Origin: Candidatus Saganbacteria bacterium
GTDB taxonomy: Bacteria; Margulisbacteria; WOR-1; JAPLLA01
Direction: 5' to 3'
Assembly (NCBI GenBank): GCA_026387795.1
Contig: JAPLLA010000018.1
Coordinates: forward strand, 1-52,073
Length of the DNA: 52,073 bases
Shown here: positions 6,859 through 15,562 of the stretch, piece after piece
Layout: each line of letters begins with the position of its first letter
Position numbering within the stretch: the stretch's first letter is position 1
Made by a program: the position numbers and the translations under genes
The notes under the pieces: generated by a model
What the model was told of the DNA's origin: nothing
Databases searched by the model: none
Seen by the model: the letters and a program-made list of their open reading frames with translations, nothing else

Positions 6859-8819
6859 TGGCAAGCGTTGATGCAGCAAAAAGAATAACAGTTCAACCGC
6901 CAAAAGCAAGACCGATAACAAGCGGTTTTAGCGTTGGCAGGGGAATGTTGTCTGTTTTTCTCTTTGTTTTATTATTGGTTATTGGGGGAGGGTGCAAAAA
7001 AGAAAAGCCGGAGCAATCCCCGCGGCCAGCAGAAGAAAAGACGTTACGCATTACCCCTAAATTGCAGCAGTTGTCAGAGCAAATCATGCTTGGTTGTGGT
7101 TACAAAACTACTACATTAGGCGGCGTAGACCGAGGAGTTTCAATGCATCCCAATAAGAAAGCAGGAGGAACAAGCCCTTTGCCAATTCCTCCGGCAGGCA
7201 GCGATTTAAACAGTGACGGGTTTGCTGCTCCCGAAGAGATTCTTTTATATTTTGCGTTGTCCCCGGAAGAATTCCCGCTTACTTCTCTGCCGGATGTAAC
7301 AGAAAGAAAACATCGCACCGCAAAAGAAATCCCTTTAACAGGACCGGCAAAAAAAGCAGTAGAACAAGCACAAAACATGGTTGGCGAAAGACTCAAAGCA
7401 GGAGAAGTCCCTCTTTCCGCACTTCCTCATCCAAACCAGTCTATTTTAGGCAAACAAGACAAAGATGGAGACGAATGGGTGGCGATGTCTGGGAAACCAA
7501 AAATAGAGATAGCAAATCCAGAAGCACTGGCTTTATATGTAAAAGCGCAGATTTTTGAAAAGACTGGAGGGAAAAAGTCTCCCGAAGCTGTTACAGCAGC
7601 AGCGCTGAAAACAGAACCTGCGACTGCTAAAGCAGGCCCTGCTGTTGCCTCAGACGTACAAGCTCCGTCTATTAAGCTTTCCTTTCCCAATGTACATCTA
7701 GGCAATAAGGCATTGTGGGGACAACGCTTATCTACTTTCTGGGAAACCTGTTATGCGGGTGAAGGCGGATATTTGGTTTCATTTTTGGACTCAAAAGAGA
7801 GAAAAGGTTTAGTGGTAAAAGATCCTAGCCAAGATGGCTTGATAGTTTCTGAAGCTACGGGTTACGGCATGATTATTTCTTCCGGAACAGATATGGTGTC
7901 GCGTAGCAACCTGCATCAAAAATATTTTGATCAACTTTTTGTTGGATATCAGGCAATGGAAGTGCTAGGCGGTGGGCTCCCTGCTTGGAAAGTAGTAGTG
8001 GAGGGGAACCGTCTGAGGTTGGCAAAAGATGCAGGATCCGGGAATACCGCCTCAGACGCACTAGAAGACGTTTTCTTTGCCTTAACAATAGCAGACCAGT
8101 TGGTTCAAAAAGGAATTTGGAAAAAAGGGGAAATTGATTATGCGGCAGAAAGAGCAAGGATAAGACAGCAACTTATAGATAAGCTGATTATAACTGCCAA
8201 TGGCCGCTTGATTTTAGCTCCCTTGGCACAATATTGCGACGAAGGGGGGAGCGTAAACGTATGTAAAGCATTTCTTTTTAATCCTTCTTACGTTAAGGTC
8301 CTTTATTACTTATTGGATGGAGATCCAAAATTGAAACAACTGGCCCAAGACTCTTTGGCTTTGCTTATGGCACATGCCGGGTACGGATTGATCCCGGATT
8401 GGTCCAGGGTAGAGGTTTTGGACTCAAAGGAATTTTCTATTGGTCCTTCGGCTCAATCCAACAAACCTTCTTCACAAGGCTTTGATGCAATCCGTTGGCC
8501 AATCTCTATTTTAGGCGGTGGAGCAGAAGCGGGGAAAATGGCGAGAGAAGAATTAAGAGGAAGATCCCCACAAAAATTACTGGACAATTTTGAAGGGACC
8601 GGACAACCACCGGAAATAACCCTTTCTATGGGACTGCTTTTGGCATTTTCTTCCGGGGACCAAGCCTTGGTTACCGCATATGAGCAAGCCTTAGCCGCAA
8701 CATATAAAGAACAAGGATATTTTAGTGATATTAAAGGGAGATATTATAATAATTCTTTAGCTGCTCTGGCAGTGATTCTAACGTCTTTCCCTGATTTTTG
8801 GCAACAGCCTGTTAAATAA
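6858..8819 (+). CDS. GH8-like glycosidase, membrane-anchored
   Basis: 653 aa. A basic tail of about 29 residues and a hydrophobic segment ending IGGGC give a membrane anchor or atypical lipoprotein. A low-complexity region follows, then from about residue 290 a glycoside hydrolase family 8 (six-hairpin) pattern: VSEATGYGM (Glu332 in the general-acid position of the family's SEGQGYGM), TASDALEDVFFALTIAD, FNPSYV, GLIPDW and FDAIRWPI (Asp543). Known relatives are endoglucanases and chitosanases, including the cellulose-synthesis enzyme BcsZ. It starts with GTG after GAAGGAGGA. The 3' end overlaps the convergent gcvPA by 76 bp. Substrate unknown; acting on an exopolysaccharide is inference. Confidence 0.65.
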   Translation: MASVDAAKRITVQPPKARPITSGFSVGRGMLSVFLFVLLLVIGGGCKKEKPEQSPRPAEEKTLRITPKLQQLSEQIMLGCGYKTTTLGGVDRGVSMHPNKKAGGTSPLPIPPAGSDLNSDGFAAPEEILLYFALSPEEFPLTSLPDVTERKHRTAKEIPLTGPAKKAVEQAQNMVGERLKAGEVPLSALPHPNQSILGKQDKDGDEWVAMSGKPKIEIANPEALALYVKAQIFEKTGGKKSPEAVTAAALKTEPATAKAGPAVASDVQAPSIKLSFPNVHLGNKALWGQRLSTFWETCYAGEGGYLVSFLDSKERKGLVVKDPSQDGLIVSEATGYGMIISSGTDMVSRSNLHQKYFDQLFVGYQAMEVLGGGLPAWKVVVEGNRLRLAKDAGSGNTASDALEDVFFALTIADQLVQKGIWKKGEIDYAAERARIRQQLIDKLIITANGRLILAPLAQYCDEGGSVNVCKAFLFNPSYVKVLYYLLDGDPKLKQLAQDSLALLMAHAGYGLIPDWSRVEVLDSKEFSIGPSAQSNKPSSQGFDAIRWPISILGGGAEAGKMAREELRGRSPQKLLDNFEGTGQPPEITLSMGLLLAFSSGDQALVTAYEQALAATYKEQGYFSDIKGRYYNNSLAALAVILTSFPDFWQQPVK

Positions 8820-10129
8820 GGTTTTATTTTTTCCGCAAATTTTTCCAGCTCTTTTTTAGCCAGAAGTTCCGTGACGCAAACCAGTAAGCAGCTTTTTAGT
8901 TCAGGATAAAACCCGCCTAAATCCAGCCCACCCACAATATTTTCTTTTAATAATGCCGCATTTACTTCTTTTGCCGGTTTTTTTAGCGTTACTACAAATT
9001 CCTTGAAAGTATGTGGTTGGATGGAGGATCCCAAGAGGCTTTTTAAATAAGCGGTTTTTTGCAGGCATAGTTCAGCGACTTTTTTTAACCCTTGTTTTCC
9101 CATGGCAGATAAATATACGCAAGCAGCCAGCGCTACCAGCGCCTCATTGGAACAAATATTGGAAAAGGCCTTTTCTCTTCTAATGTGCTGTTCCCTGCCT
9201 TGGAGGGTTAGCACAAAACCACGTTTTCCTTCGCTGTCTATGGTTTGGCCAACCAGCCGTCCCGGAATTAGGCGGATCAAGTCCTGTTTAACTGCAAAAA
9301 TTCCCAGTCCCGGGCCGCCGAAATTCATGGGAGAACCCAAAGACTGTCCTTCTCCTGTTACAATGTCTGCACCGTAGCTGCCCGGAGGAGTAAGGAGGCC
9401 CAAAGAAATCGGATCTACGCTCACAATTAAAAGTATCCCCTTTTTATGCAAGGCATCGGCAAGTCCCCTTACTTCTTCGATACTGCCAAAAAAGTTTGGC
9501 TGCTGGATGATAACAGCTGCGGTGTTTTCGGAAACAGAATCAAGCGGATCTTTTGTGGCAAAAGACTTATTAAAAGGAACAGTTTTTATTCCCCAACCTG
9601 CACCGTTTGCATAAGTTTTTAAAACTTCGAGATAGTGGGGGTGAATGGCCCCAGAAACCACGATCTCTTTCTTATTATTATAATGTATAGCCATGGAAGC
9701 AGCTTCGGAAAGGGCAGTGGCTCCGTCGTACATAGAGGCGTTGGCAACATCCATTCCGGTTAACCTGCAGATTAAACTTTGGTACTCAAATATCGATTGG
9801 AGTACCCCTTGGCTGATTTCCGGCTGGTAAGGGGTATAGGCAGTATAAAATTCCGATCTGCCGGTAATATGCTTTACAATTGAAGGGATAAAGTGGTTGT
9901 AACTGCCTGCACCAAGGAACGAAACAATTTTTTCTTTCCCAAGATTTTTATTTGCAAGTTCTTTGAGTTCTTCTAATAGTTCTGGTTCGCTTAATGCTGG
10001 AGGGAGATCGAGCTCGTTTTTTAGTTTTAATTTTTCGGGGATATCGGCAAACAGTTCCTCTACGCTCTTTTTTCCAAGAGCGTCTAACATTTCTTTGCGG
10101 TTTTGGTCTGTGTTTGGAATGTAGCTCAT
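8744..10129 (-). CDS. gcvPA: Glycine dehydrogenase (decarboxylating) subunit 1
   Basis: N-terminal half of the split glycine cleavage P-protein, which decarboxylates glycine and passes the aminomethyl group to GcvH. The N-terminus [15 protein letters not shown], then SFLGAGSYNHFIP and YTPYQPEISQG, are hallmark stretches. The track ORF starts 29 codons upstream inside gcvH; the ATG at 10127-10129 overlaps the gcvH stop (TAATG) and is the real start, giving 461 aa. The last 25 or so codons are antisense to the GH8 gene. The partner gcvPB, which carries the PLP lysine, is not adjacent and not in the window. Confidence 0.93.
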   Translation of the reverse strand: MSYIPNTDQNRKEMLDALGKKSVEELFADIPEKLKLKNELDLPPALSEPELLEELKELANKNLGKEKIVSFLGAGSYNHFIPSIVKHITGRSEFYTAYTPYQPEISQGVLQSIFEYQSLICRLTGMDVANASMYDGATALSEAASMAIHYNNKKEIVVSGAIHPHYLEVLKTYANGAGWGIKTVPFNKSFATKDPLDSVSENTAAVIIQQPNFFGSIEEVRGLADALHKKGILLIVSVDPISLGLLTPPGSYGADIVTGEGQSLGSPMNFGGPGLGIFAVKQDLIRLIPGRLVGQTIDSEGKRGFVLTLQGREQHIRREKAFSNICSNEALVALAACVYLSAMGKQGLKKVAELCLQKTAYLKSLLGSSIQPHTFKEFVVTLKKPAKEVNAALLKENIVGGLDLGGFYPELKSCLLVCVTELLAKKELEKFAEKIKPYLTGCCQKSGKDVRITARAAKELL

Positions 10130-10506
10130 TATTTTGCTAGGAGCGCCCCGTATTCTTTGGCAGAGAGAAGGATCCCTGCTTCTGCAGGGCTGCTCATTTT
10201 CACCTTCAGCATCCAACCTTTTTCATATGGATCTTCGTTTACTATTTCGGGCTTGGCTTTTAGCTCTTCATTAACAGCAACTACTTCTCCTCCTACAGGG
10301 CAGTACAAAGTAGAAACCGTTTTTACTGATTCCGCTACGCCAAACTCCTGCATTGAGGAAAGCTTGGCTCCCACCTTGGGAAGTTCAATATATACCAAAT
10401 CTCCCAAGGCGTCTTGAGCATGGTGCGTGATGCCAACCAGGGCAGTTTCTCCTTCTACTTTTACCCATTCATGTTCTTTGGAATATTTCAGGTTTTCAGG
10501 GATCAT
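10129..10506 (-). CDS. gcvH: Glycine cleavage system H protein
   Basis: Lipoyl carrier that shuttles the aminomethyl intermediate between the P and T proteins. The lipoylation site lies in [17 protein letters not shown], and the N-terminus [15 protein letters not shown] is typical. Two starts are possible: a GTG at 10512 and an ATG at 10506. AGGAGG sits seven bases before the ATG but only one before the GTG, so I use the ATG (125 aa). It follows the small membrane protein gene closely and is coupled to gcvPA. Confidence 0.95.
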   Translation of the reverse strand: MIPENLKYSKEHEWVKVEGETALVGITHHAQDALGDLVYIELPKVGAKLSSMQEFGVAESVKTVSTLYCPVGGEVVAVNEELKAKPEIVNEDPYEKGWMLKVKMSSPAEAGILLSAKEYGALLAK

Positions 10507-10508
10507 GA

Positions 10509-10826
10509 TCACTCCTCCTTTAATTTATTTATTTTTAAGGTGAAGAAAGCAAATAACGCGCCGCCGATGATAAAGCGCGCTAAGCTGTCTGTAATCCTCT
10601 CAAAAAACATCCGTTTTTGATAATTCCCTTCCAAAGAAGAGTCAACGGCTTGCGAAGCCGCATCCAGGTTGTTGGCCTGGGATAGGGCAGGTTGGGAATT
10701 GGGTTGAGCGAGTACCAATCCTATGCCGGAACTAAGAGTATCAATTGCCCCCCACATGCAGACAAAAAAAGTCAAGATTGCCAGCACATATAAATAAATT
10801 TTATTGAGACGGTATTCTTTTTGCAT
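10509..10826 (-). CDS. Small two-helix membrane protein inside the gcv operon
   Basis: 105-aa protein with no known family. Two hydrophobic segments are visible, at about residues 10-40 and 82-97, with a polar Ser/Ala/Asn/Gln-rich link of about 40 residues. It lies between gcvT and gcvH, on the same strand and tightly spaced, and ends just before the gcvH start. Such an insertion into a glycine cleavage operon is unusual. Linking it to glycine transport or regulation would be a guess. It follows a GGGG-type ribosome binding site. Confidence 0.65.
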   Translation of the reverse strand: MQKEYRLNKIYLYVLAILTFFVCMWGAIDTLSSGIGLVLAQPNSQPALSQANNLDAASQAVDSSLEGNYQKRMFFERITDSLARFIIGGALFAFFTLKINKLKEE

Positions 10827-10837
10827 ATAACCCCCTA

Positions 10838-11908
10838 TTATTTTTTGTAGAAGGGCAGAGCAATTACTTCTGCCTTGGCCAGAACGTCCCTGATTTTAAC
10901 ATAAACCTCTTTGGGGTTCTCGCGGTAATTTTTTAAGAATGCCATGGCAATCGGCCTTTTGAGCGTTGGAGAAAAAGTTCCACTGGTTACCGTCCCAATC
11001 GGCTCCTTTTCCCCCACATCTTTAAAAACAGAAAAGCCCTGCCTGGGGATTACCTTGCTGTCAAAAACCAAGCCAAAAAGCTTTTGCGGCAAGCCTTCTC
11101 TTTCCATTTTTTGAAGCGCTTCTTTGCCGATAAAATCTCCCTTGTCCATTTTTACTGCCCATTTATAGCCTACTTCCAAAGGAGAGGTTTCATCATTATA
11201 TTCATGTCCGTATAATGGAAGGCCGGCTTCCAAGCGCAGGGTATCGCGTGCTCCCAATCCACAAGGTATTGCGCCTTTATCAATTAAACCTTCCCAGAGC
11301 TGCTTTGCCCCTGCTTTTTCAAAAAAGAATTCGAAACCGTCTTCTCCTGTATAACCGGTTTTTGTAACCAGTACGGGAACCCCTTTAACAGTGATCCGCA
11401 TAGATAAATTTCTCTTTATCCCTGTAATATCTGTATTACAAAGAGGCTGCAGCACAGCAGCAGCTTTTGGCCCTTGCAGGGAAAGCGCAGCATTCGTTTC
11501 TTCTAAGTGGTCAATTTGTGTGTATGGAGTGACCCTGGAACGAAGCCAATTTAAAACCTTTTCTGTATTTGAAGCATTGGCAACCACAAAAAAATAGTCG
11601 GGAAGCTGGTAAATAAAAAGGTCGTCGATGGTCCCGCCTCTTTCATTGCAAAGAACGGAATATTGTCCTTTGTAAGGGGACAAAAGAGAGAGGTTGTTGC
11701 AGGTTAGAAGCTGTAGAGAGCTAAAAGCATCGCTTCCTGAAACTTTGATCTGGCCCATATGCCCAATATCAAAAAGCCCGGCAGAAGTTCTTACTGCCTG
11801 ATGCTCGGAAATGATCCCGGCGTAAGAAAGGGGCATTTCCCAGCCGCCAAATTCCACCATTTTTGCTTTGAGCAGAAGATGATTCCTGTGGAGAGGGGTT
11901 TGCTTCAT
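10838..11908 (-). CDS. gcvT: Aminomethyltransferase (glycine cleavage T protein)
   Basis: Transfers the methylene group from aminomethyl-GcvH to tetrahydrofolate and releases ammonia. The 356 aa begin with TPLHRNHLLLKAKMVEFGGW and contain GLFDIGHMGQIKVSG, TGYTGEDGFEFF, LGARDTLRLEAGLPLYGHE and IGTVTSGTFSPTLKRPIAMA, all strongly conserved in GcvT. The ATG overlaps the end of hisC by four bases, so the gcv genes are probably transcribed and translated together with hisC. Confidence 0.96.
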   Translation of the reverse strand: MKQTPLHRNHLLLKAKMVEFGGWEMPLSYAGIISEHQAVRTSAGLFDIGHMGQIKVSGSDAFSSLQLLTCNNLSLLSPYKGQYSVLCNERGGTIDDLFIYQLPDYFFVVANASNTEKVLNWLRSRVTPYTQIDHLEETNAALSLQGPKAAAVLQPLCNTDITGIKRNLSMRITVKGVPVLVTKTGYTGEDGFEFFFEKAGAKQLWEGLIDKGAIPCGLGARDTLRLEAGLPLYGHEYNDETSPLEVGYKWAVKMDKGDFIGKEALQKMEREGLPQKLFGLVFDSKVIPRQGFSVFKDVGEKEPIGTVTSGTFSPTLKRPIAMAFLKNYRENPKEVYVKIRDVLAKAEVIALPFYKK

Positions 11909-12943
11909 TGGAGGAGAACCGCCTCAAGAGCAGAAACCAATCTTTCATTCTGTTCTTTGGTGCCAATGCTTGCGCGGATAGCATTTGGAAAACCAAAAGA
12001 AGTAAGGGGCCGGATGATTACCCCTGTTCTCATCATTTCAAGAAAAACCTCATCAGCTTTTTTATTTGTTTTTACAAAGATAAAATTTGCTTCGGTTTTT
12101 AGGTATGCCAGTTTTAGGCGATCAAATTCTTTGTAAAGAAAAGCTTTTCCTTCACGATTGGTTTTTAGTGTTTCTTGTTCAAAGCCAACATCTTCCAATG
12201 CGGAAAGTGCTGCCACTTGAGCCAAGCGGTTAACGTTGAACGGCAGTTTTACCAGGTCCAAATATCTAATGATTTCCGGTTTGGCAAAACCGTATCCGAT
12301 CCGAATACCTGCTAATCAGAAAAAAAAAAAAAAAGTGCGAAGCTTCCACAAATTCACCGTAAGCTTCATCCAGGACCACGATCACCCCTTTTGGCAGTTG
12401 GCTTAGAAAGGCCTCTAATTCTTTGCGTGTAACGATTGTTCCGGTTGGATTATTTGGATTGCCTAAATAAATCAATTTTGTGTTTGGAGTAACCAGTTCC
12501 AACATTGCAGACAAATCATACTTCAAGTTTTTCAACGGTGCTTTTACCACATTCCCATCAAACAGTTTTCCGCAGAATTCGTAGGTGCTAAAACTTTTTT
12601 CAGGGATCAAAACCTCTTCCCCGGCATTTAGGTAGGCAGCTGCCACCAGTTCCATGATCTCATCGGACCCGTTCCCCACGAAAACGTGGTTGGATGGAAC
12701 ATCAAATTTCTTGGCAATTGCATCCCTTAATTTTGTAGAGTGCTGGTCAGGATAGATGTAAAGATTATGGATTTCTTTTGCAACCGCAGCTTTTACGCTT
12801 TCCGGTGTTCCGAGTGGATTTTCGTTGGAAGCAAGTTTGATGACGTGGCTTATGCCAAGCTCCTTTTTTACTTCGTCCGCGGATTTGCCGGGGATGTATG
12901 GTGCTAGAGCATCTAAAGCTGAGCGTGCTTTCTTTTCTTTCAT
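11905..12943 (-). pseudogene. hisC: Histidinol-phosphate aminotransferase, broken by an internal deletion
   Basis: PLP enzyme of histidine synthesis, here in two out-of-frame pieces. The N-terminal piece runs from MKEKKARSALDALAPYIPGK to DEAYGEFVEASHF; the C-terminal piece resumes as LAGIRIGYGFAKPEI and continues to the normal end. Between them lies a run of 15 T (A on the plus strand, 12320-12334). About 25 residues are missing, including the conserved segment with the PLP-binding lysine (R-T-F-S-K in relatives). The rest is intact, so an assembly or sequencing error is at least as likely as a true pseudogene. The start is the ATG at 12941-12943, nine bases after TATAAT, not the track's upstream start. 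Confidence 0.9.
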
Positions 12944-12952
12944 TGTGGTTTG

Positions 12953-12981
12953 ATTATAACGTTTACATTCTTTTGTCGCAA
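12953..12981 (-). promoter_or_regulatory. Putative sigma-70 promoter of the hisC-gcv operon
   Basis: Minus strand TTGCGA (12976-12981), a 17-bp spacer and TATAAT (12953-12958). Only nine bases separate the -10 from the hisC ATG and there is no Shine-Dalgarno, so a leaderless message is expected. Confidence 0.6.
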
Positions 12982-13004
12982 CAAAAATAAACAATTTCAA
13001 CGCC

Positions 13005-13033
13005 TTGACAGAAGCGCTTAGGATAAGTATTGT
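13005..13033 (+). promoter_or_regulatory. Sigma-70 promoter of the 144-aa secreted protein gene
   Basis: TTGACA (13005-13010), a 17-bp spacer and TATTGT (13028-13033). The spacer contains a perfect AAGCGCTT palindrome (13012-13019); a second copy lies at 13057-13064. It is divergent from the hisC promoter, the -35 boxes being 23 bp apart. Confidence 0.7.
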
Positions 13034-13064
13034 TGTGCTGCTACAGGCACTAAGAGAAGCGCTT
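13012..13064. promoter_or_regulatory. Two AAGCGCTT palindromes around a promoter
   Basis: Both copies sit in the longer match AGAAGCGCTT: one in the -35/-10 spacer, one in the leader. Their centres are 45 bp apart, which would suit a repressor bridging two operators. The regulator is unknown. Confidence 0.4.
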
Positions 13065-13081
13065 GGCAAAGGAGGGAAAAA

Positions 13082-13516
13082 ATGAAAAAGGTAATAGTGT
13101 TTGTTTTGGCTTCGGTTTTAGTGCTCGGATTATTATCAGTTGGTTTTAGTTTAGAGACAAAAAGGGACCCAACAACTAAAATAAACTATGTCTTGGAATT
13201 TACTCTTAATATTAAAGGGAAACCCACTGTTATACCAAACGCGAAGGTGAATGTTTTCAAATGGCATGGGAAAGAGAACGAAACCAAGCCAATGTTTTCG
13301 GGATACACAGATAGAAATGGACAGCTGGAAATCCCTCTTGACGTCTCAACTAATATAGACAGCTCTTCCCCATATACGATTGCAATAGACTGGTCAAAAT
13401 TAGCTATTGCTCAATCAGCCATTGTTGAAAAGGGAAATCCAGGAGGTCAAGATAAAAAATATAAATGGTACATACTTGCCTCACTTAAAGACAACAATAG
13501 AAAACACCCCCTTTAG
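13082..13516 (+). CDS. Secreted protein, possible Ig-like fold
   Basis: Unrecognised 144-aa protein. The signal peptide is clear: MKK, then a hydrophobic stretch, with likely cleavage near GFSLE. The mature part reads like a beta-sandwich of the carboxypeptidase-regulatory or transthyretin-like type, with IPNAKVNVFKW and then FSGYTDRNGQLEIPLDV, where a turn with D-x-N-G precedes a strand. That fold call is tentative. The start is well supported by AAAGGAGGG six bases before the ATG and by a near-consensus promoter. It stands alone, divergent from hisC. Confidence 0.7.
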   Translation: MKKVIVFVLASVLVLGLLSVGFSLETKRDPTTKINYVLEFTLNIKGKPTVIPNAKVNVFKWHGKENETKPMFSGYTDRNGQLEIPLDVSTNIDSSSPYTIAIDWSKLAIAQSAIVEKGNPGGQDKKYKWYILASLKDNNRKHPL

Positions 13517-13535
13517 CGCGGAATAATTTCAGGGG

Positions 13536-14252
13536 TTAAAAAGGATTTGCCCAAGAAAGCCCGCCTACGATGCTTTTGGGGTCCTTCCCTTGAGGGTTAT
13601 TGGGATTTTCCAATATGTTTACTCCGTTTAAGTGGATGCAGATGGTGGGAGTAAGGTAGATCCTGGCGCCCACATCCAATTGGCCGATGGATTCCCCTAC
13701 CAAGCCGTCCACCATAAGGCTTAAGTGATTGCTTAAAAGCGGAACCTCGATCCCAGCTACTCCTAGCGGGCGGAATTTATCGCCCGGAAAATCTGCCAAG
13801 AAACCAAAAGTAAGCTTTGGACCCTGTTCCAGATATTTGGTTGCAACCATGAAAACATCGGTTTGGGTGTAGGAAGAAAGATTCTCCACTCCGATGGCAA
13901 GTTTTAAAGGATAGGGCTCGTCTTCTGTAGAGAGACTTAGTTTCATATTTAGGAAAACCCCTTCGCGGATTTTTTTTGTGGCGGGATCGGTTTCTCCGTT
14001 AAAACCCATTTCCATGCCGCGAAAGGTTCCTAAGTTTACCTTGTAATTCATGGTGCTAATGGAATTTTGCATGTCAGCCCCGTACTCTGCGCCAATATTG
14101 AAATTTTTGTAGGGCAATACATCCGCACTTGGTACTCGGATCAAGCCTGTTAATCCAGAAATAGTTGGGGTGGGGATGGCTTGGATGGCAAAAGACGGGG
14201 CACAGAGAGCCACAATCAAAAACAGAGATAAAAATACCCCGAATTTTTTCAT
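13536..14252 (-). CDS. YjbH-like outer-membrane protein
   Basis: 238 aa with a signal peptide ending CAPSFA. The mature start TISGLTGLIRVPSADVLPY matches the opening of YjbH-type outer-membrane proteins (TGLI-x-IPTA then L), which are linked to exopolysaccharide in other bacteria. Alternating hydrophobic strands follow and the protein ends in phenylalanine, as expected of a BamA-inserted beta-barrel. It is shorter than full YjbH, so it may be only the N-terminal barrel-type domain. The ribosome binding site GGAGGG precedes the ATG. Confidence 0.6.
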   Translation of the reverse strand: MKKFGVFLSLFLIVALCAPSFAIQAIPTPTISGLTGLIRVPSADVLPYKNFNIGAEYGADMQNSISTMNYKVNLGTFRGMEMGFNGETDPATKKIREGVFLNMKLSLSTEDEPYPLKLAIGVENLSSYTQTDVFMVATKYLEQGPKLTFGFLADFPGDKFRPLGVAGIEVPLLSNHLSLMVDGLVGESIGQLDVGARIYLTPTICIHLNGVNILENPNNPQGKDPKSIVGGLSWANPF

Positions 14253-14389
14253 GTTTCCCTCCGCAAGTTTTTCTAAAAAGAATTCTATAGAAAAGGGGGA
14301 GGGGAGTCAAGGGAGGATATCAAAAAACTTTTTAGCGTTTCGATTTTTCACCCAGTTTTTATCGATATATATATAGAAAGGGACCATGT

Positions 14390-15562
14390 ATGTCCATTGC
14401 GTCATCTGCGATGAGAGCGCTGATTACAGAGGCAAGGTTCTTGTTTAGAGAGCCCAGGGCTTTTTTGGCGGAAAAAATTTTGGGGGTAAATAAACCAAAG
14501 ACCGCTGAAAGCCAAGAGGGCGCCCAAAAGAGAGACAAAGATGTTTTACGAAGAAGAGTACAGGACTTGGCCTTTACCCCGGTAACAGAGGACCTCGGTA
14601 CCAACATAAGAAAGATTGTTAACCCCAAAGGGGAAAATAAGGTGTTGTTTTATCCGGCAATGGGTACGGATGTTTTAAGACCTTTTGACTATACGGACGC
14701 AGATGTTGTTGTGGGGGTGGACCTTGCAGAACGATATTGGATCCCGCATTTAGTAGGAGTAAGCTGTTTTGAGGAATTACTTTGGATAAATTTACAAGAA
14801 GACTCAAGAGTTTCCAGCCTTCGGCCATGGGAGAAACTAGCTGAAGGGAAGAGCAGGATTTGTTTTGATTTTTTAGGTAAACCCAGGGTTTTAATTGTTT
14901 ATAAAGGGGACGCTACACAAATTTTGCCCGAGGAGATAGAGGGGGGATACAATCTTTTATTTTCTGCGGGAGAACTGTCAAGCTTTTTCGAAGACAAAAC
15001 AACTTTTGAAAGGTATGTTGGCAGATTGAAAATAGGAGGATTTGTAGTTGGTCCGACTTATTGCGCAAGGAGAGATTTTGCGTATGGTTTTTGGCCAGTA
15101 GCAAGAACCGCAGTGGTTAAAAACGACTTTGGTGCTGTAAGTAGGATTCAAATTAGCCGGAAGAGAAAAAACATAGAAAAACCAGCGGAGTTTTTTACAG
15201 AAAGAGAAATCAAGAGCTATGTCGAGTTTGGAGAATTTGGCAGGCACTTAAGAGCAGCAATAAATCGGTTTACCCGGGTTGATCCTGAGGAAGCGAAAAA
15301 ACTTGACCCCCTTTCCGGCATAAGAAACAGAGTTAAAGACACTGTGATAATGTTGGGTAAAGTGGAGAAGAAAAAAGAAAAAAGATACTATGCTCGGCGT
15401 GCATTAGCACAGCTAAAGCCGCTGCAATTGCTAATGCAGGGGGGAGAAATTAGGGCAAGGGCGTTGGATTTAGTGAGGCCGATTGGCAAAGAAGATTATA
15501 TTTTGGCTGAATATGGAGAAATAGAGAGAATGATGCAAGAAATAATGGACATGGCAGCCTAG
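14390..15562 (+). CDS. Orphan 390-aa protein
   Basis: No recognised family. The N-terminal 60 residues are basic and probably helical. A Rossmann-like stretch follows, NKVLFYPAMGTDVLRPFDYT then DVVVGVDLAERYW, which resembles the nucleotide-binding start of a SAM-dependent methyltransferase with an unusual glycine motif; this is only a resemblance. The C-terminus is helical and basic. The ATG at 14390 lacks a strong Shine-Dalgarno, and another ATG lies at 14386 in a different frame. It overlaps the convergent glycosyltransferase gene by four bases. Confidence 0.6.
   Translation: MSIASSAMRALITEARFLFREPRAFLAEKILGVNKPKTAESQEGAQKRDKDVLRRRVQDLAFTPVTEDLGTNIRKIVNPKGENKVLFYPAMGTDVLRPFDYTDADVVVGVDLAERYWIPHLVGVSCFEELLWINLQEDSRVSSLRPWEKLAEGKSRICFDFLGKPRVLIVYKGDATQILPEEIEGGYNLLFSAGELSSFFEDKTTFERYVGRLKIGGFVVGPTYCARRDFAYGFWPVARTAVVKNDFGAVSRIQISRKRKNIEKPAEFFTEREIKSYVEFGEFGRHLRAAINRFTRVDPEEAKKLDPLSGIRNRVKDTVIMLGKVEKKKEKRYYARRALAQLKPLQLLMQGGEIRARALDLVRPIGKEDYILAEYGEIERMMQEIMDMAA

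Noticed and set aside
10506-10512. GTG at 10512 as the gcvH start
   Set aside because: It lies one base from the Shine-Dalgarno; the in-frame ATG at 10506 has correct spacing.
14350-14380. ATCGATAT before the 390-aa gene as a sixth sigma-28-like site
   Set aside because: No TGAAA-like box lies 14-16 bp upstream (the position holds CGATT).
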